Source: Polytrichum commune | Lineage: Eukaryota; Streptophyta; Polytrichopsida; Polytrichales; Polytrichaceae | Assembly (NCBI GenBank): GCA_950295325.1 | Contig: OX485809.1 | Coordinates: forward strand, 13,638,001 to 13,702,000 | Length of the DNA stretch: 64,000 bases | Reading direction: 5' to 3' | Part shown: positions 31,520 to 42,957 of the stretch, piece after piece | Layout of the letters: every line of letters starts with the position of its first letter | Numbering within the stretch: position 1 is the stretch's first letter | The notes under the pieces: generated by a model | What the model saw: the letters and a program-made list of their open reading frames with translations, nothing else | Database searches by the model: none | What the model was told of the DNA's origin: nothing | Position numbers and translations under genes: made by a program

Positions 31520-31541
31520 TTTCAAACCGAATGCAAGCTCC
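29126..31541 (-). mobile_element. Cop-9: gag to linker of a family I Copia element
   Basis: A minus-strand element cut on the left by Cop-8 (within the linker, site tggcc) and on the right by Cop-10, 22 bp upstream of the gag ATG (probable target site gctcc, 31537-31541). Its RT piece is found inverted at 20893-21631. Its leader and 5' LTR should lie right of Cop-10 but are missing. Confidence 0.9.
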
Positions 31542-31733
31542 TATTGGGAAATGAGAGGAAGAAGCAAAGAGATCAGCGTAGCAAGCAAGAACACAATACA
31601 CAATGGTTGCATACAATGGAGAGAGTGATTAGCTCCTCCCCTTATGCCTTTATTTATATGTATGGGTTAGGACCAGCGTAGACAACCCATATGGGACAAT
31701 GTCACCGATGCAACCTAACACTATTTTGCAATA
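31542..31733 (-). repeat. Cop-10 3' LTR (192 bp, S2/S3 mosaic)
   Basis: The U5 half has S2 bases (aagaagcaaagagatcagcg, caatggttgc). The U3 half has S3 bases (atgtatgggttagg, gcgtagacaaccc, ttttgcaata). The switch lies between about 31625 and 31660. Confidence 0.9.
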
Positions 31734-34700
31734 CTCCCACTTTGCGAGGTGGCATTGTACTCCAACCCCATTATTTTACTTAACCCCTCATGCCTATCTC
31801 TCGCTAAAGCCTTTGTTAGAATGTCCGCTACCATATATTGCGTTGGACAATATTCTAACTCTACAATTTTGTTTTCAATCTTTTCTCTAATGAAATGGTG
31901 TTGCACATCTATATGTTTTGACCTATCATGGTTGGTTGGGTTCTTAGCTAATGCCATAGAACCTTGGTTGTCGCACATGATGGTCGTGGCCTCTTCTTGT
32001 ACACAACCTACATCCTCCATTAATTGCCTTAGCCAAATGGCCTCCCTCGTGCATCGGTTCATGGCCATGTACTCCGCCTCCATTGTTGATTGTGCCACCG
32101 TTTGTTGCCGTTTGCTATTCCACGAAACGGCTCCCTCTCCCACAAAGAATACGTACCCGGACGTGGACCTACGGTTTTCCACATCGCCGGCCCAATCCGC
32201 ATCCGAATACCCTTTGACGTTAATATGATTGCCTCCGATGCGCAACTTCATATCTAAGGTGCCCTTCAAGTAGCGCATGATCCGTTTGACCGCCATCCAA
32301 TGCATCGGACCGGGTTTCGACATATAGCGGCTTACCACGCTTACCGCAAATGCGAGGTCCGGTCTTGTGGCCACCATGGCGTACATCAACGACCCCACCG
32401 CCTCTTGGTATGGAACGTCCTTCATTTCATGCAAATGCTCTTCGTGCTCGTCATCCGAAAGCTTCGGCAACGATGTCTTGGTGTCGAGCGGGGTTGCGAT
32501 GGGCTTGCAATCACTCATGCCGAATCGCTCCAAAATGGTTTCGATGTAGCTTCGTTGATGCATGGTGATGGTGCGCGACCTCCTATCCCTCTCGAAATGA
32601 ACGCCGAGGAAGAAATTCAACTCGCCGAGGTCGCTCATTTCGAATTCGCGCTCGAGGCTAGCCTTCAAGTCGTTGATCACGTCCACGTCGTCCGACAAAA
32701 TCACGAGGTCGTCCACATATATGATGACAATCACAATGTAGTTGCAAGTTTGCAAAACATACAACGAGTGATCCGCATGGCTCCTCGTAAAGCCTTTGTT
32801 CACGAAGAACACGTGAATGCATTCGTACCATGCTCGTCCGGATTGCTTCAATCCGTAGAGCGTTTTCCTCAACTTGCATACGAGATGCTCTCGCCCTTTT
32901 TGCACGAACCCCTCCGGTTGCTCCATGTAGATCACCACGTCCAATTCGCCGTTCAAGAATGCGGTCTTCACGTCCATTTGATGTATCTCCAAGCCCATGG
33001 CCGCCGCCAATGCGAGTATGACTCGAATGGTGTTGAATTTGGCCACCGGTGCAAAGGTTTCGCTAAAGTCTACGCCTTCCACTTGCGAGCACCCCTTTGC
33101 TACTAACCTTGCTTTGAAACGAACCACCACGCCTCTCGCATCTTTTTTCGTTTTAAACACCCATTTGCACTTCACGGCCTTGCGGCCCTTCGGCAACGGA
33201 GTTAACTCCCACGTGCCGTTGGCAATGAGAGATTCGAACTCCTCTTGCATAGCCAACTCCCACTCGCTCGCATCACTCGATTCAATGGCCTCTCTCACAT
33301 TTCTAGGTTCCCCGATGGTTGCCATGTTTGCATGCTCTTTGTCTTGGGGCGGCGGAATGTGGTTCTTCCACCATTCCCCGAGCGGTTTGCGTGCCCTATC
33401 CGGATACCTAGAATGGCCCATGGTTTCATTGCTATGTTGCGGTGGTGGAGGTGCTTTGGTTGCGGGTTTCTTACCGTAGTCAAGTTTCGATGCCTCCGCG
33501 TTACGAGTGGATTTCATGGCTGGAATGTTGGCCTCCGCATCCTCCTCCTCCTCGATGTCGAGCTCCTCCAAAGGATCGTCGCCGTTGGCCTCCGACTCGT
33601 CCACGTCCGATTTGGCGGATATGTCCACCTTGACCGCCGGTGTTTCGTCAATGCTCCCACTTGGACAATCCTCCAAATGCGTTTTGTCCTCGAAAAACAC
33701 CACGTCCGGACTCTTGATGATTTTCTTCGTCTCCAAGCAAATGAGCCGGTACGCCTTCGTGCCTTCGCAATATCCGAGGAACAAACACTTGACGCCCTTG
33801 GCGTCCAACTTCGTCCGCCTTTGATCCGGCACCTTCGCATAAGCCACGCAACCGAACATGCGCATGTGGGACACGTGCGGCATCCTCCCGCTCCACGCTT
33901 CCTCGGGCGTCTTACCTTCCACGGCCTTCGTGGGACACCGGTTGCGCACGTACACCGCATTGCACACCGCCTCCGCCCAAAATTCGTGGCCGAGGCGTTG
34001 GGCATGAATCATGGACCGTGCCATCTCCACGATGGTGCGCTTGGCCCGTTCGGCCACCCCGTTTTGTTGCGGCGTGTAAGGTGAAGAATTTTGGCGTGCG
34101 ATGCCATGTTTGCTTAAAAAATCCTCGAATGCCTTCGAAATGTATTCCCCGCCGTTATCCGTCCTAAGGACCTTCACTACGTGTTCCGATTGCCTCTCCA
34201 CCAAGGTTTTCCATTCTTTGAACCTTGCCAACACCTCGCTCTTGGATTTGAGCACATACACCCAAATCTTGCGCGAAAAATCGTCGATGAAGGTGAGAAA
34301 ATACCTTGCGCCTCCGATGGACGGCGTTTTCATCGGCCCGCACACGTCGGAATGCACGAGCTCCAAGATCTTGGTGGCGCGGGTGCCTCCCTCCGTGGGA
34401 AACGGACGCCTCGCTTGCTTGCCTTGGACGCATCCTTCGCACGCGAACGAATGCACGTCGTTGGGCACCGCTCGCACGTCCATGCCGCTCACCATGGTTT
34501 GGAGCGATTTCACGCTATTGGCGTTGAGATGCCCCAACCTCTTGTGCCAAAGCTCCAAAGGATGCGAGTCGGCCTCCGAATGCGCCAAAGAACTCGTTTC
34601 GGCCTCATGCATCACCTTCGTGTCCAATTGGTACAAATTGGACTCCAACGACGCCACGGCCAACATCTCGCCGTTGCTCGCCCTCACCACGCATCCCAAC

Positions 34701-35782
34701 GTGTTGAAATGCACTTTCAAACCCCGCGATATGAGTTTGCTCACCGAAAGCAAGTTGGAATGCAAGTCGGGCACGTGAAGCACGTCGTGCATTCTAATGC
34801 TCCGTGCACGACCCTTCACACGTGTTTCCACTAGGATGGAGCCTTTGCCTAGGACCTCTACGATGCCATTGTCACCCATAAACACTTTACGGCCCGAAAT
34901 GGATTCGTACGTGTCGAAAAATTGCTTATGCGGTGTCATGTGGTTCGAGGCCCCCGAATCAACTATCCATCTAGTGGTGGAGGTTTTAGACGCCCCATCT
35001 CTCACAACAAATGCAAAATCATCGCTCGACCTCGCGACGTTGGCATTCACCTTGCGTTTCAATCGACAATTGCGAGCGAGGTGGCCCAACTTACCACAAT
35101 TGTAGCACCTCGGGCCGTCGCCTCGCCTCTCGTTGTTGTCGAACGTGCGAGGTTGGCGGGACAACATGGCCGCATCGTCTCCTTGAGGCTCCTTCTCCTT
35201 CCTCTTGGACACCTCGTGCATGAGACGTGCGGTGATGAAATCCAACGTGAGCTCCTTCATGGGGCGCGTCTCCAACGCCGTGATCAAATGGTCGAATGAA
35301 GGCGGTAGGCTATCGAGCAAGGTCATGACCACATCCTCGTCCTTCATTGGCACCTCCAAGCATGTGAGTTGGTCGGCGAGAGATTTTACCTTGTTGATGT
35401 GGTCGAGGATGTCGGCGCCTTCGTCCATCTTGATGGTGAAAAACTTGCGCCTAATGAACAAGATGTTGGACAAGCTTTTGGTTTCGTGGATGTTGCACAA
35501 CGTCTTCCACGCTTCCGCCGGTCCTTTACACCCTTTGATGTGCGCCAACTCCTTGTCCACCAAGCTCGTGGCAATGATGGCGAAGGCTTTCTTGCATCGA
35601 CGCTCGTACGCCTTCTTGACCTCGTCGCTCGCCGTGGACGGTGGCGGCAACTCCGAACCCTCCACGATCTCCCAAAGGTCTTTGGTGGACATCACCATCT
35701 CCAACTTGAACTTGTAGAGGTTGAAGTTGTCGCCGCCGAACTTGTCGAGCGTGATGTGGCCATCGCCCTCACTAGAAGCCAT
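31721..35782 (-). CDS. Cop-10 Gag-Pol polyprotein (family II, 1353 aa)
   Basis: The ATG at 35780-35782 begins MASSEGDGHITLDKFGG; the stop is inside the 3' LTR. The product has the Gag domain, CCHC knuckle (CYNCGKLGHLARNC), protease DSGAS, integrase HHCC zinc site and DDX35E core, a linker one residue shorter than family I, YVDD reverse transcriptase and RNase H. No stop or frameshift is visible. Divergence from family I is spread over the whole protein and strongest in the linker. The protein could be active in trans, but its element lacks a 5' LTR promoter. Confidence 0.94.
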   Translation of the reverse strand: MASSEGDGHITLDKFGGDNFNLYKFKLEMVMSTKDLWEIVEGSELPPPSTASDEVKKAYERRCKKAFAIIATSLVDKELAHIKGCKGPAEAWKTLCNIHETKSLSNILFIRRKFFTIKMDEGADILDHINKVKSLADQLTCLEVPMKDEDVVMTLLDSLPPSFDHLITALETRPMKELTLDFITARLMHEVSKRKEKEPQGDDAAMLSRQPRTFDNNERRGDGPRCYNCGKLGHLARNCRLKRKVNANVARSSDDFAFVVRDGASKTSTTRWIVDSGASNHMTPHKQFFDTYESISGRKVFMGDNGIVEVLGKGSILVETRVKGRARSIRMHDVLHVPDLHSNLLSVSKLISRGLKVHFNTLGCVVRASNGEMLAVASLESNLYQLDTKVMHEAETSSLAHSEADSHPLELWHKRLGHLNANSVKSLQTMVSGMDVRAVPNDVHSFACEGCVQGKQARRPFPTEGGTRATKILELVHSDVCGPMKTPSIGGARYFLTFIDDFSRKIWVYVLKSKSEVLARFKEWKTLVERQSEHVVKVLRTDNGGEYISKAFEDFLSKHGIARQNSSPYTPQQNGVAERAKRTIVEMARSMIHAQRLGHEFWAEAVCNAVYVRNRCPTKAVEGKTPEEAWSGRMPHVSHMRMFGCVAYAKVPDQRRTKLDAKGVKCLFLGYCEGTKAYRLICLETKKIIKSPDVVFFEDKTHLEDCPSGSIDETPAVKVDISAKSDVDESEANGDDPLEELDIEEEEDAEANIPAMKSTRNAEASKLDYGKKPATKAPPPPQHSNETMGHSRYPDRARKPLGEWWKNHIPPPQDKEHANMATIGEPRNVREAIESSDASEWELAMQEEFESLIANGTWELTPLPKGRKAVKCKWVFKTKKDARGVVVRFKARLVAKGCSQVEGVDFSETFAPVAKFNTIRVILALAAAMGLEIHQMDVKTAFLNGELDVVIYMEQPEGFVQKGREHLVCKLRKTLYGLKQSGRAWYECIHVFFVNKGFTRSHADHSLYVLQTCNYIVIVIIYVDDLVILSDDVDVINDLKASLEREFEMSDLGELNFFLGVHFERDRRSRTITMHQRSYIETILERFGMSDCKPIATPLDTKTSLPKLSDDEHEEHLHEMKDVPYQEAVGSLMYAMVATRPDLAFAVSVVSRYMSKPGPMHWMAVKRIMRYLKGTLDMKLRIGGNHINVKGYSDADWAGDVENRRSTSGYVFFVGEGAVSWNSKRQQTVAQSTMEAEYMAMNRCTREAIWLRQLMEDVGCVQEEATTIMCDNQGSMALAKNPTNHDRSKHIDVQHHFIREKIENKIVELEYCPTQYMVADILTKALARDRHEGLSKIMGLEYNATSQSGSIAK

Positions 35783-36027
35783 TTTGCAACTCAAATGCAA
35801 GCTCCCACTCACTTAATGTACCACGAGGGCTAAAAAACCCTCGAAAATTTTAGAATTTGATTTTAAACTTTGGAATTAATTCAAGGTTCTCACACACTCA
35901 AGTCAGCACCTTTCCACTCCAAAGCTAAGCCAAATGACTACATAACCATCAAAAAGCCAAAACTAAGCCTTTTGGAACTCAAAACACCTCAAAGTTAGTC
36001 TTGAATGGATGGATCTCTCAAGTCAGC
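35783..36027 (-). repeat. Cop-10 leader remnant
   Basis: It contains the gag-proximal leader and one type-1 repeat unit with its core at 35900, and ends in the next core (aagtcagc, 36020-36027). Confidence 0.85.
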
Positions 36028-36036
36028 GCAAGATTT
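36028..36036. other. 9-bp filler at the Cop-10/Cop-11 junction
   Basis: gcaagattt lies between leader (…agtcagc) and pol (gggtgtcatt…). With the next bases it forms gcaagatttgggtgt, present in inverted orientation in Cop-11 integrase near 36390-36405, so it is probably a templated insertion. Confidence 0.7.
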
Positions 36037-37914
36037 GGGTGTCATTCCTTCAACCGCCTTGGTCGGACACCGGTTGCGTACGTACGCCGCATTGCACACC
36101 GCCTCCGCCCAAAATTCGTGGCCGAGGCGTTGGGCATGAATCATGGACCGTGCCATCTCCACGATGGTCCGGTTGGCTCGCTCCGCCACGCCGTTTTGTT
36201 GCGGCGTGTAAGGTGAGGAGGTTTGCCGTGCAATGCCATGTTTGCTCAAGAAATCATCAAATGCCTTTGAAATGTATTCCCCCCCGTTATCCGACCTAAG
36301 AACCTTCACTACGTGCTCCGATTGCCTCTCCACCAAGGTTTTCCATTCTTTGAACCTTGCCAACACCTCCTTCTTGGACTTGAGCACGTACACCCAAATC
36401 TTGCGTGAGAAATCGTCAATGAAGGTGAGAAAATACCTTGCGCCTCCAATGGACGCCGTTTTCATCGGCCCGCACACGTCGGAATGCACGAGCTCCAAGA
36501 TCTTGGTGGCGCGGGTGCCTCCGTCCGTGGGGAATGGTCGCCTCGCTTGTTTGCCCTCCACACATCCTTCGCATGCGAAGGAATGCACGTCGCCTTGCGC
36601 CGCTCCCACGTCCATCCCGCTCACCATGCTTTGGAGCATTTTCACGCTATTGGCGTTGAGATGCCCCAACCTCTTGTGCCAAAGCTCCAAAGGATGCGAG
36701 TTGGCCTCGGAACGCGCCAAAGAACTCGTTTCGGCCCCATTCAACACGTTGGTGTCCAATTGGTACAAATTGGACTCCAACGACGCCACGCCCAACATCT
36801 CGCCGTTGCTCGCCCTCACCACGCATCCCAACGAGTTGAAATGCACTTTCAAACCCCTCGAAATGAGCTTGCTCACCGAAAGCAAGTTGGAATGCATTTT
36901 CGGCACATGAAGCACGTCGTGCATTCGAATGCTCCGCACACGGCCTTTCACGCGTGTTTCCACTAGTATGGAGCCTTTGCCTACGGCATCTACCATGCCG
37001 TTATCACCCATAAACACTTTGCGACCCGTGACGGGTTCGTAAGTGTCGAAAAAATGCTTATGTGGTGTCATGTGTTGCGAGGCCCCCGAATCCACGATCC
37101 ATCTAGTGGCGGACGTTTTAGACGCCCCATCTCTCGCTACGAATGCAAAATCATCGCTCGACCTCGCGACGTTGGCATTCACCTTGCGTTTCATTCGACA
37201 ATTACGAGCAATGTGGCCCAACTTACCACAATTGTAGCACCTCGGGCCGTCGCCGCGCCTCTCGTTGTTGTCGAACGCTCGATGTTGGCGGGACAACATG
37301 GCCGCATCGTCGCCTTGAGGCTCCTTCTCCTTCCTCTTGGACACCTCGTGCATGAGACGTGCGGTGATGAAGTCCAACTTGAGCTCCGAAATGGGGCGCG
37401 TCTCCAATGCGGTGATCAAATGCTCGAACGAGGGCGGTAGGCTATCGAGCAAGGTCATGACCACGTCCTCGTCCTTCATAGGCACCTCCAAACACGTGAG
37501 TTGGTCCGCAAGAGATTTTACCTTGTTGATGTGCGTGAGGATGTCGTCGCCCTCGTCCATCTTGATGGTGAAGAACTTGCGCCTTATGAACAAGATGTTG
37601 GACAAGCTTTTGGTTTCGTGGATGTTGCACAAGGTCTTCCACGCTTCCGCGGGTCCCTTGCATCCTTTGATGTGCGCCAACTCCTTGTCCACCAAACTCA
37701 TGGCAATGATGGCGAAGGCTTTCTTGCATCGTCGCTCGTACGCCTTCTTGACTTCGTCGCTCGCCGTAGAAGGTGGTGGCAACTCCGAACCATCCACGAT
37801 CTCCCAAAGATCTTTGGTGGACATGGCCATCTCCAATTTGAACTTATAGAGGTTGAAGTTCTCGCCACCAAACTTGTCAACCGATATAAGTCCATCGTTT
37901 TCCCTAGAAGCCAT
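36037..37914 (-). pseudogene. Cop-11 gag-protease-integrase, truncated
   Basis: The ATG at 37912-37914 opens a frame intact to the break just after the integrase catalytic core; RT and RNase H are absent. A roughly 45-bp patch around 37155-37195 (KRKVNANVARSSDD) has family II bases inside an otherwise family I gag, as in Cop-16. Confidence 0.9.
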
Positions 37915-38029
37915 TTTCAAACCGAATGCAAGCTCCCACTCACTCAATGTAGTACAAGGGCTTAGAAACCCTCAAGGAAGTTTAGAAAATGATTTTAAAC
38001 TTTGGAATTAATTCAAGGTTCTCACACAC

Positions 38030-38840
38030 TCAAGTCAGCACCTTTCCACTCCAAAGCTAAGCCAAATAACTATATAACCATCAAAAAGCCCCAACTAAGC
38101 CTTTTGGAACTCAAAACACCTCAAAGTAAGCATAGAATGGATGGATCTCTCAAGTCAGCACCTTTCCACTCCAAAACTAAGCTTAATAACTATATAACCA
38201 TCAAAAAGCCACACCTAAGCCTTTTGGAACTCAAAACACCTCAAAGTAAGCATAGAATGGATGGATCTCTCAAGTCAGCACCTTTCCACTCCAAAACTAA
38301 GCTTAATAACTACATAACCATCAAAAAGCCACACCTAAGCCTTTTGGAATTCAAAACACCTCAAAGTAAGCATAGAATGGATGGATCTCTTAAGTCAGCA
38401 CCTTTCCACTCCAAAACTAAGCTTAATAACTACATAACCATCAAAAAAGCCACACCTAAGCCTTTTGGAACTCAAAACACCTCAAAGTAAGCATAGAATG
38501 GATGGATCTCTCAAGTCAGCACCTTTCCACTCCAAAACTAAGCTTAATAACTACATAACCATCAAAAAGCCAAAACTAAGCCTTTTGGAACTCAAAACAC
38601 CTCAAAGTTAGTCTTGAATGGATGGATCTCTCAAGTCAGCACCTTTCCACTCCAAAACTAAGCTTAATAACTACATAACCATCAAAAAACCACACCTAAG
38701 CCTTTTGGAACTCAAAACACCTCAAAGTAAGCATAGAATGGATGGATCTCTCAAGTCAGCACCTTTCCACTCCAAAACTAAGCTTAATAACTATATAACC
38801 ATCAAAAAGCCACAACAAAGCCTTTTGGAACTCTAATCAC
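38030..38840 (-). repeat. Cop-11 leader, type-1 120-bp repeats (7 units)
   Basis: AAGTCAGCACC cores start at 38032 and recur about every 120 bp to about 38753. One unit has an extra A (period 121). Confidence 0.9.
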
Positions 38841-39086
38841 CTCAAACCCTCAAAATGCGAATCGATCTCACATAAACACTCAAGATACAATGAACCTCAA
38901 CCTAAGGTATCCTCCACGCTGGTCCAAGTGTCCAAGAATGCTCCAAGGCGCTCCAAAAATGCTCCAAAACTCCAAAACTCCACCAAAAGCTTGAAACACC
39001 TTCAAATCGCCTCCGATCAGATCCGACTCTCTCCTACCTCCTCCTAAGCTGATCTCTAAGCTCTAAAGCAAAGTGGGCCCATAACC

Positions 39087-39278
39087 TATTGGGAAATGAG
39101 AGGAGAAAGCAAAGACATCAGCGTAGAAAGGTAGAACACAACACACAAGGATTGCATACAATGGAGAGAGTGATGAGCTCCTCCCCTTATGCCTTTATTT
39201 ATATGTGTAGGTTAGGACCAGCCGTGACAACCCATATGGGACAATGTCACCGATGCAACCTAACACTACCTTCCAATA
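39087..39278 (-). repeat. Cop-11 5' LTR (192 bp, S1)
   Basis: Termini are tattggg and ccaata, S1 type, with a gatgagctcc variant. Cop-12 pol follows directly. Confidence 0.93.
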
Positions 39279-40778
39279 AACGCCACGTGGGAGTTGGTTC
39301 CATTGCCGAAGGGCCGCAAGGCCGTGAAATGCAAGTGGGTGTTTCGCACGAAGAAGGATGCCAACGGTACGGTAGTTCGGTTCAAAGCGAGGTTGGTGGC
39401 CAAGGGGTGCTCGCAAGTGGAAGGTGTGGATTTTGGCGAGACTTTCGCACCCGTGGCCAAATTCAACACCATTAGGGTCATCCTGGCAATGGCGGCGGCC
39501 ATGGGCTTGGAGATACATCAAATGGACGTCAAGACCGCATTCTTGAACGGCGAATTGCACGTGGTCATCTACATGGAGCAACCGGAGGGGTTTGTCCAAA
39601 AAGGCCGAGAGCACCTCGTATGCAAGTTGGGGAAATCGCTCTACGGATTGAAGCAATCCGGACGAGCGTGGTACGAGTGCATTCACATATTCTTTGTGAA
39701 CAAAGGCTTTACGAGGAGCCATGCGGACCACTCGTTGTACGTGTTACAAACTTGCCATTACATTGTGATCGTAATCATATATGTAGACGACCTCATCATC
39801 TTGGCAAGCAACGTGGACGTGATCAACGAGTTGAAATCTAGCCTCGAGAAGGAGTTCGAGATGAGCGACCTCGGCGAGTTGCATTTCTTCCTCGGAGTCC
39901 ATTTCGAGCGGGATAGGAGGACGCGCACCATCACCATGCATCAACGAAGCTACATCGAAACCATTTTGGAGCGATTCGGCATGAGTGATTGCAAGCCCAT
40001 CTCAACCCCGCTCGACACCAAGACCTCATTGGCGAAGCTTTCGGAGGAGGAATACGAGAAGCATTCACACGAAATGAAGGACATTCCGTACCAAAGGGCG
40101 GTGGGGTCGTTGATGTACGCAATGGTGGCCACAAGACCGGACCTCGCATTCGCGGTAAGCGTGGTAAGTCGGTTTATGTCGCAACCGGGTCCGATGCATT
40201 GGATGGCCGTGAAACGAATCATGAGATACTTGAAAGGCACCATTGATATGAGGTTGCGCATCGGAGGACAACACATAAACCTTAAAGGTTATTCGGACGC
40301 GGATTGGGCCGGCGATGTGGAAAACCGAAGGTCTACCTCCGGATACGTTTTCTTCGTTGGAGACGGGGCCGTGACGTGGAATAGCAAACGACAACTAACG
40401 GTGGCTCAATCCACAATGGAGGCGGAGTACATGGCCATGAACCGATGCACGAGGGAGGCCATTTGGCTAAGGCAACTAATGGAGGATGTAGGTTGTGCAC
40501 AAGAGGAGGCGACGACCATGATGTGCGACAACCAAGGTTCTATGGCATTAGCAAAGAACCCAACCAACCATGATAGGTCAAAACATATAGATGTGCAACA
40601 TCATTTTATTAGAGAGAAAATCGAAAACAATGTTGTAGAGCTAGAATATTGTCCAACGCAATATATGGTAGCGGATATTCTTACAAAGGCTTTAGCGAGG
40701 GATAGGCATGAGATGTTAAGTGAAATAATGGGGTTGGAGTACAATGCCACCTCGCAAAGTGGGAGTATTGGAAGGTAG
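39279..40778 (+). pseudogene. Cop-12 pol 3' part (RT-RNase H)
   Basis: The frame is open from NATWELVPLPKGRKAVKCKW through YVDD, the RNase H aspartates and DILTKALARDRHEM to a stop inside the LTR. It has the GTVVRF variant also seen at 20893-21631. It lacks gag, protease and integrase, so it is a truncated coding remnant though free of internal lesions. Confidence 0.9.
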
Positions 40779-40957
40779 TGTTAGGTTGCATCGGTGACAT
40801 TGTCCCATATGGGTTGTCACGGCTGGTCCTAACCTACACATATAAATAAAGGCATAAGGGGAGGAGCTAATCACTCTCTCCATTGTATGCAATCCTTGTG
40901 TGTTGTGTTCTACCTTTCTACGCTGATGTCTTTGCTTTCTCCTCTCATTTCCCAATA
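40766..40957 (+). repeat. Cop-12 3' LTR (192 bp, S1)
   Basis: TATTGG...CCAATA ends, preceded by the gtgggag polypurine tract. Confidence 0.93.
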
Positions 40958-42162
40958 ATCTTAGCCCTTTAGCACTTGAATGTCCTCAATGTAGTGTAGA
41001 AATGAACCAAACACTCAAGTCAGCACCTTTCGTCTCAAGTTAGATGCACAATGACTTCAAAACACATCAAAGAGCTAATCTAAGCTCTTTCGCACTTGAA
41101 TGTCCTCAATGTAGTGTAGAAATGAACTAAACACTCAAGTCAGCACCTTTCCTCTCAAGTTAAATGCATAATAATTTCAAAACACATCAAAGAGCTAATG
41201 TAAGCCCTTTGGCACTTGAATGTTCTCAATCTAGTGTAGAAATGAACTAAACACTCAAGTCAGCATCTAAATGATCCGGTTAGATGCACAAAACTCCAAA
41301 ACACATCAAAGAGCTAATGTAAGCCCTTTGGCACTTGAATGTCCTCAATCTAGTGTAGAAATGAACTAAACACTCAAGTCAGCACCTAAATGATGCGGTT
41401 AGATGCACAAAACTCCAAAACACATCAAAGAGCTTATCTAAGCCCTTTGGCACTTGAATGTCCTCAATCTAGTGTAGCAATGAACTAAACACTCAAGTCA
41501 GCACCTAAATGATTCGGTTAGATGCACAAAACTCCAAAACACATCAAAGAGCTTATCTAAGCCCTTTGGCACTTGAATGTCCTCAATCTAGTGTAGAAAT
41601 GAACTAAACACTCAAGTCAGCACCTAAATGATCCGGTTAGATGCACAAAACTTTAAAAAACACATCAAAGAGCTTATCTAAGCCCTTTGGCACTCAAATG
41701 GCCTTCAACAACTCAAATACGGATCTGATGTACACTTAAGCATTCGAAATGGTGTGGATATATACCAAAAGAGATCTAGAATGTAGAAACACTCTTCTAA
41801 GGTCCCTCACGTTGGACCACTCGTCCAAGAATGCTCTAATGCGCTCCAAAAGCTTCAAGACTCCGCCACAAGCCCTAGAACACCTCTAAAGCACCTACAA
41901 TCAGATCCGGCCCTCTCCAAGCTCTTCCTAAGTCGATCTCCTGCCTCTAAAGCAAAGTGGGCCCATAACCTATTGGGAAATGAGAGGAAGAAGCAAAGAG
42001 ATCAGCGTGGAAGCAAGAACATAATACACAAGGATTGCATACAATGGAGAGAGAGAGTTAGCTCCTCCCCTTATGCCTTTATTTATATATGTAGGTTAGG
42101 ACCAGCCTTGACAACCCATATGGGACAATGTCACCAATGCAACCTAACACTACCTTCCAATA
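40958..42162 (-). mobile_element. Cop-13: leader and 5' LTR of a Copia element with type-2 leader
   Basis: About six diverged type-2 repeat units (cores near 41017, 41138, 41258, 41377, 41496, 41615) are followed by the conserved LTR-proximal leader and an S2-like LTR (41971-42162). Gag-pol is missing left of Cop-12. Units are less uniform than in Cop-1, so the copy is older. Confidence 0.88.
41971..42162 (-). repeat. Cop-13 5' LTR (S2-like, diverged)
   Basis: tattggg...ccaata ends with several private changes (ggaagcaagaacata, atatgtaggttagg, gccttgacaacc). Confidence 0.88.
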
Positions 42163-42957
42163 GAATCCCCTCAAACTAGGTATAGAAAGGATGGATCTCT
42201 CAAGTCAAAACTTTTGCACTCCAAAATGATGCAAAATGACTACATAAGCATCAAAAGAGTTAAACTAAGCATTTTCAAACTCAAATCAACTCAAAGCAAG
42301 TATAGAAGTGAAGAATCTCTCAAGTCAGCACATTCTCACTCCAAAATGATGCAAAATCACTAGATAACCATCAAAAGGCCACAACTAAGCCTTTTGGAAC
42401 CCTATTCACCTCAAAGATAGCATAGAATGAAAGGATCTCTCAAGTCAGCACCTTCCCACTCCAAAATGATGCCAAGTAAGTAGTTAATCATCAAAAGGCA
42501 ACAACTAAGCCTTTTGGAACCCTAATCACCTCAAACCCTCAAAATGTGAATCGATCTCACATAAACACTCAAGATACAATGAACCTCAACCTAGGGTGTC
42601 CTCCACGCTGGTCCAAGTGTCCAAGAATGCTCCAAGGCGCTCCAAAAGTGCTCCAAAACTCCAATACTCCACCAAAAGCTTGAAACACCTCCAAATCGCC
42701 TCCGATCAGATCCGGCTCTCTCCTACCTCCTCCTAAGTTGAATAAAGCAAAGTGGGCCCATAACCTATTGAGAAATGAGAGGAGAAAGCAAAGAGATCAG
42801 CGTAGAAAGGTAGAACACAATACACAAGGATTGCATACAATGGAGAGAGTGGTTAGCTCCTCCCCTTATGCCTTTATTTATATGTATGGGTTAGGACCAG
42901 CGTTGACAACCCATATGGAACAATGTCGCCGATGCAACCTAACACTATCCTCCAATA
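42163..42957 (-). mobile_element. Cop-14: leader remnant and 5' LTR of an older Copia element
   Basis: 42163-42540 holds three to four diverged type-1-like units (ctcaagtcag..., aaaatgatgc...). 42540-42765 is the LTR-proximal leader and 42766-42957 the LTR (tattgagaaatg...ccaata). Cop-13 cuts it on the left. It inserted in Cop-15 pol, which begins at 42958. Confidence 0.85.
42766..42957 (-). repeat. Cop-14 5' LTR (diverged)
   Basis: 192 bp with S3-like atgtatgggttagg and a cgttgacaacc variant. Confidence 0.87.

Larger units (their letters stand above)
31542..36027 (-). mobile_element. Cop-10: family II Copia element, 5' LTR and most of the leader deleted
   Basis: The 3' LTR is 31542-31733, followed by an intact gag-pol and about 240 bp of leader. 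The leader stops inside the second repeat unit at 36027, where it is fused through a filler to Cop-11 pol. It is the only family II copy with a complete ORF here and served as reference for Cop-2. Confidence 0.92.
36037..39278 (-). mobile_element. Cop-11: 5' half of a family I Copia element
   Basis: In element order: 5' LTR (39087-39278), type-1 leader, gag, protease and integrase up to ...VEGMTP, where it is truncated at the junction. It inserted into Cop-12 pol (right target copy aacgc, 39279-39283). By shared variants its closest relative here is Cop-16. Confidence 0.9.
39279..40957 (+). mobile_element. Cop-12: 3' half of a family I Copia element
   Basis: RT and RNase H coding (39279-40778) and an S1 3' LTR (40766-40957). 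The 5' half is missing left of Cop-11. It inserted in the leader of Cop-13 (right flank atctt, 40958-40962). Confidence 0.9.
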
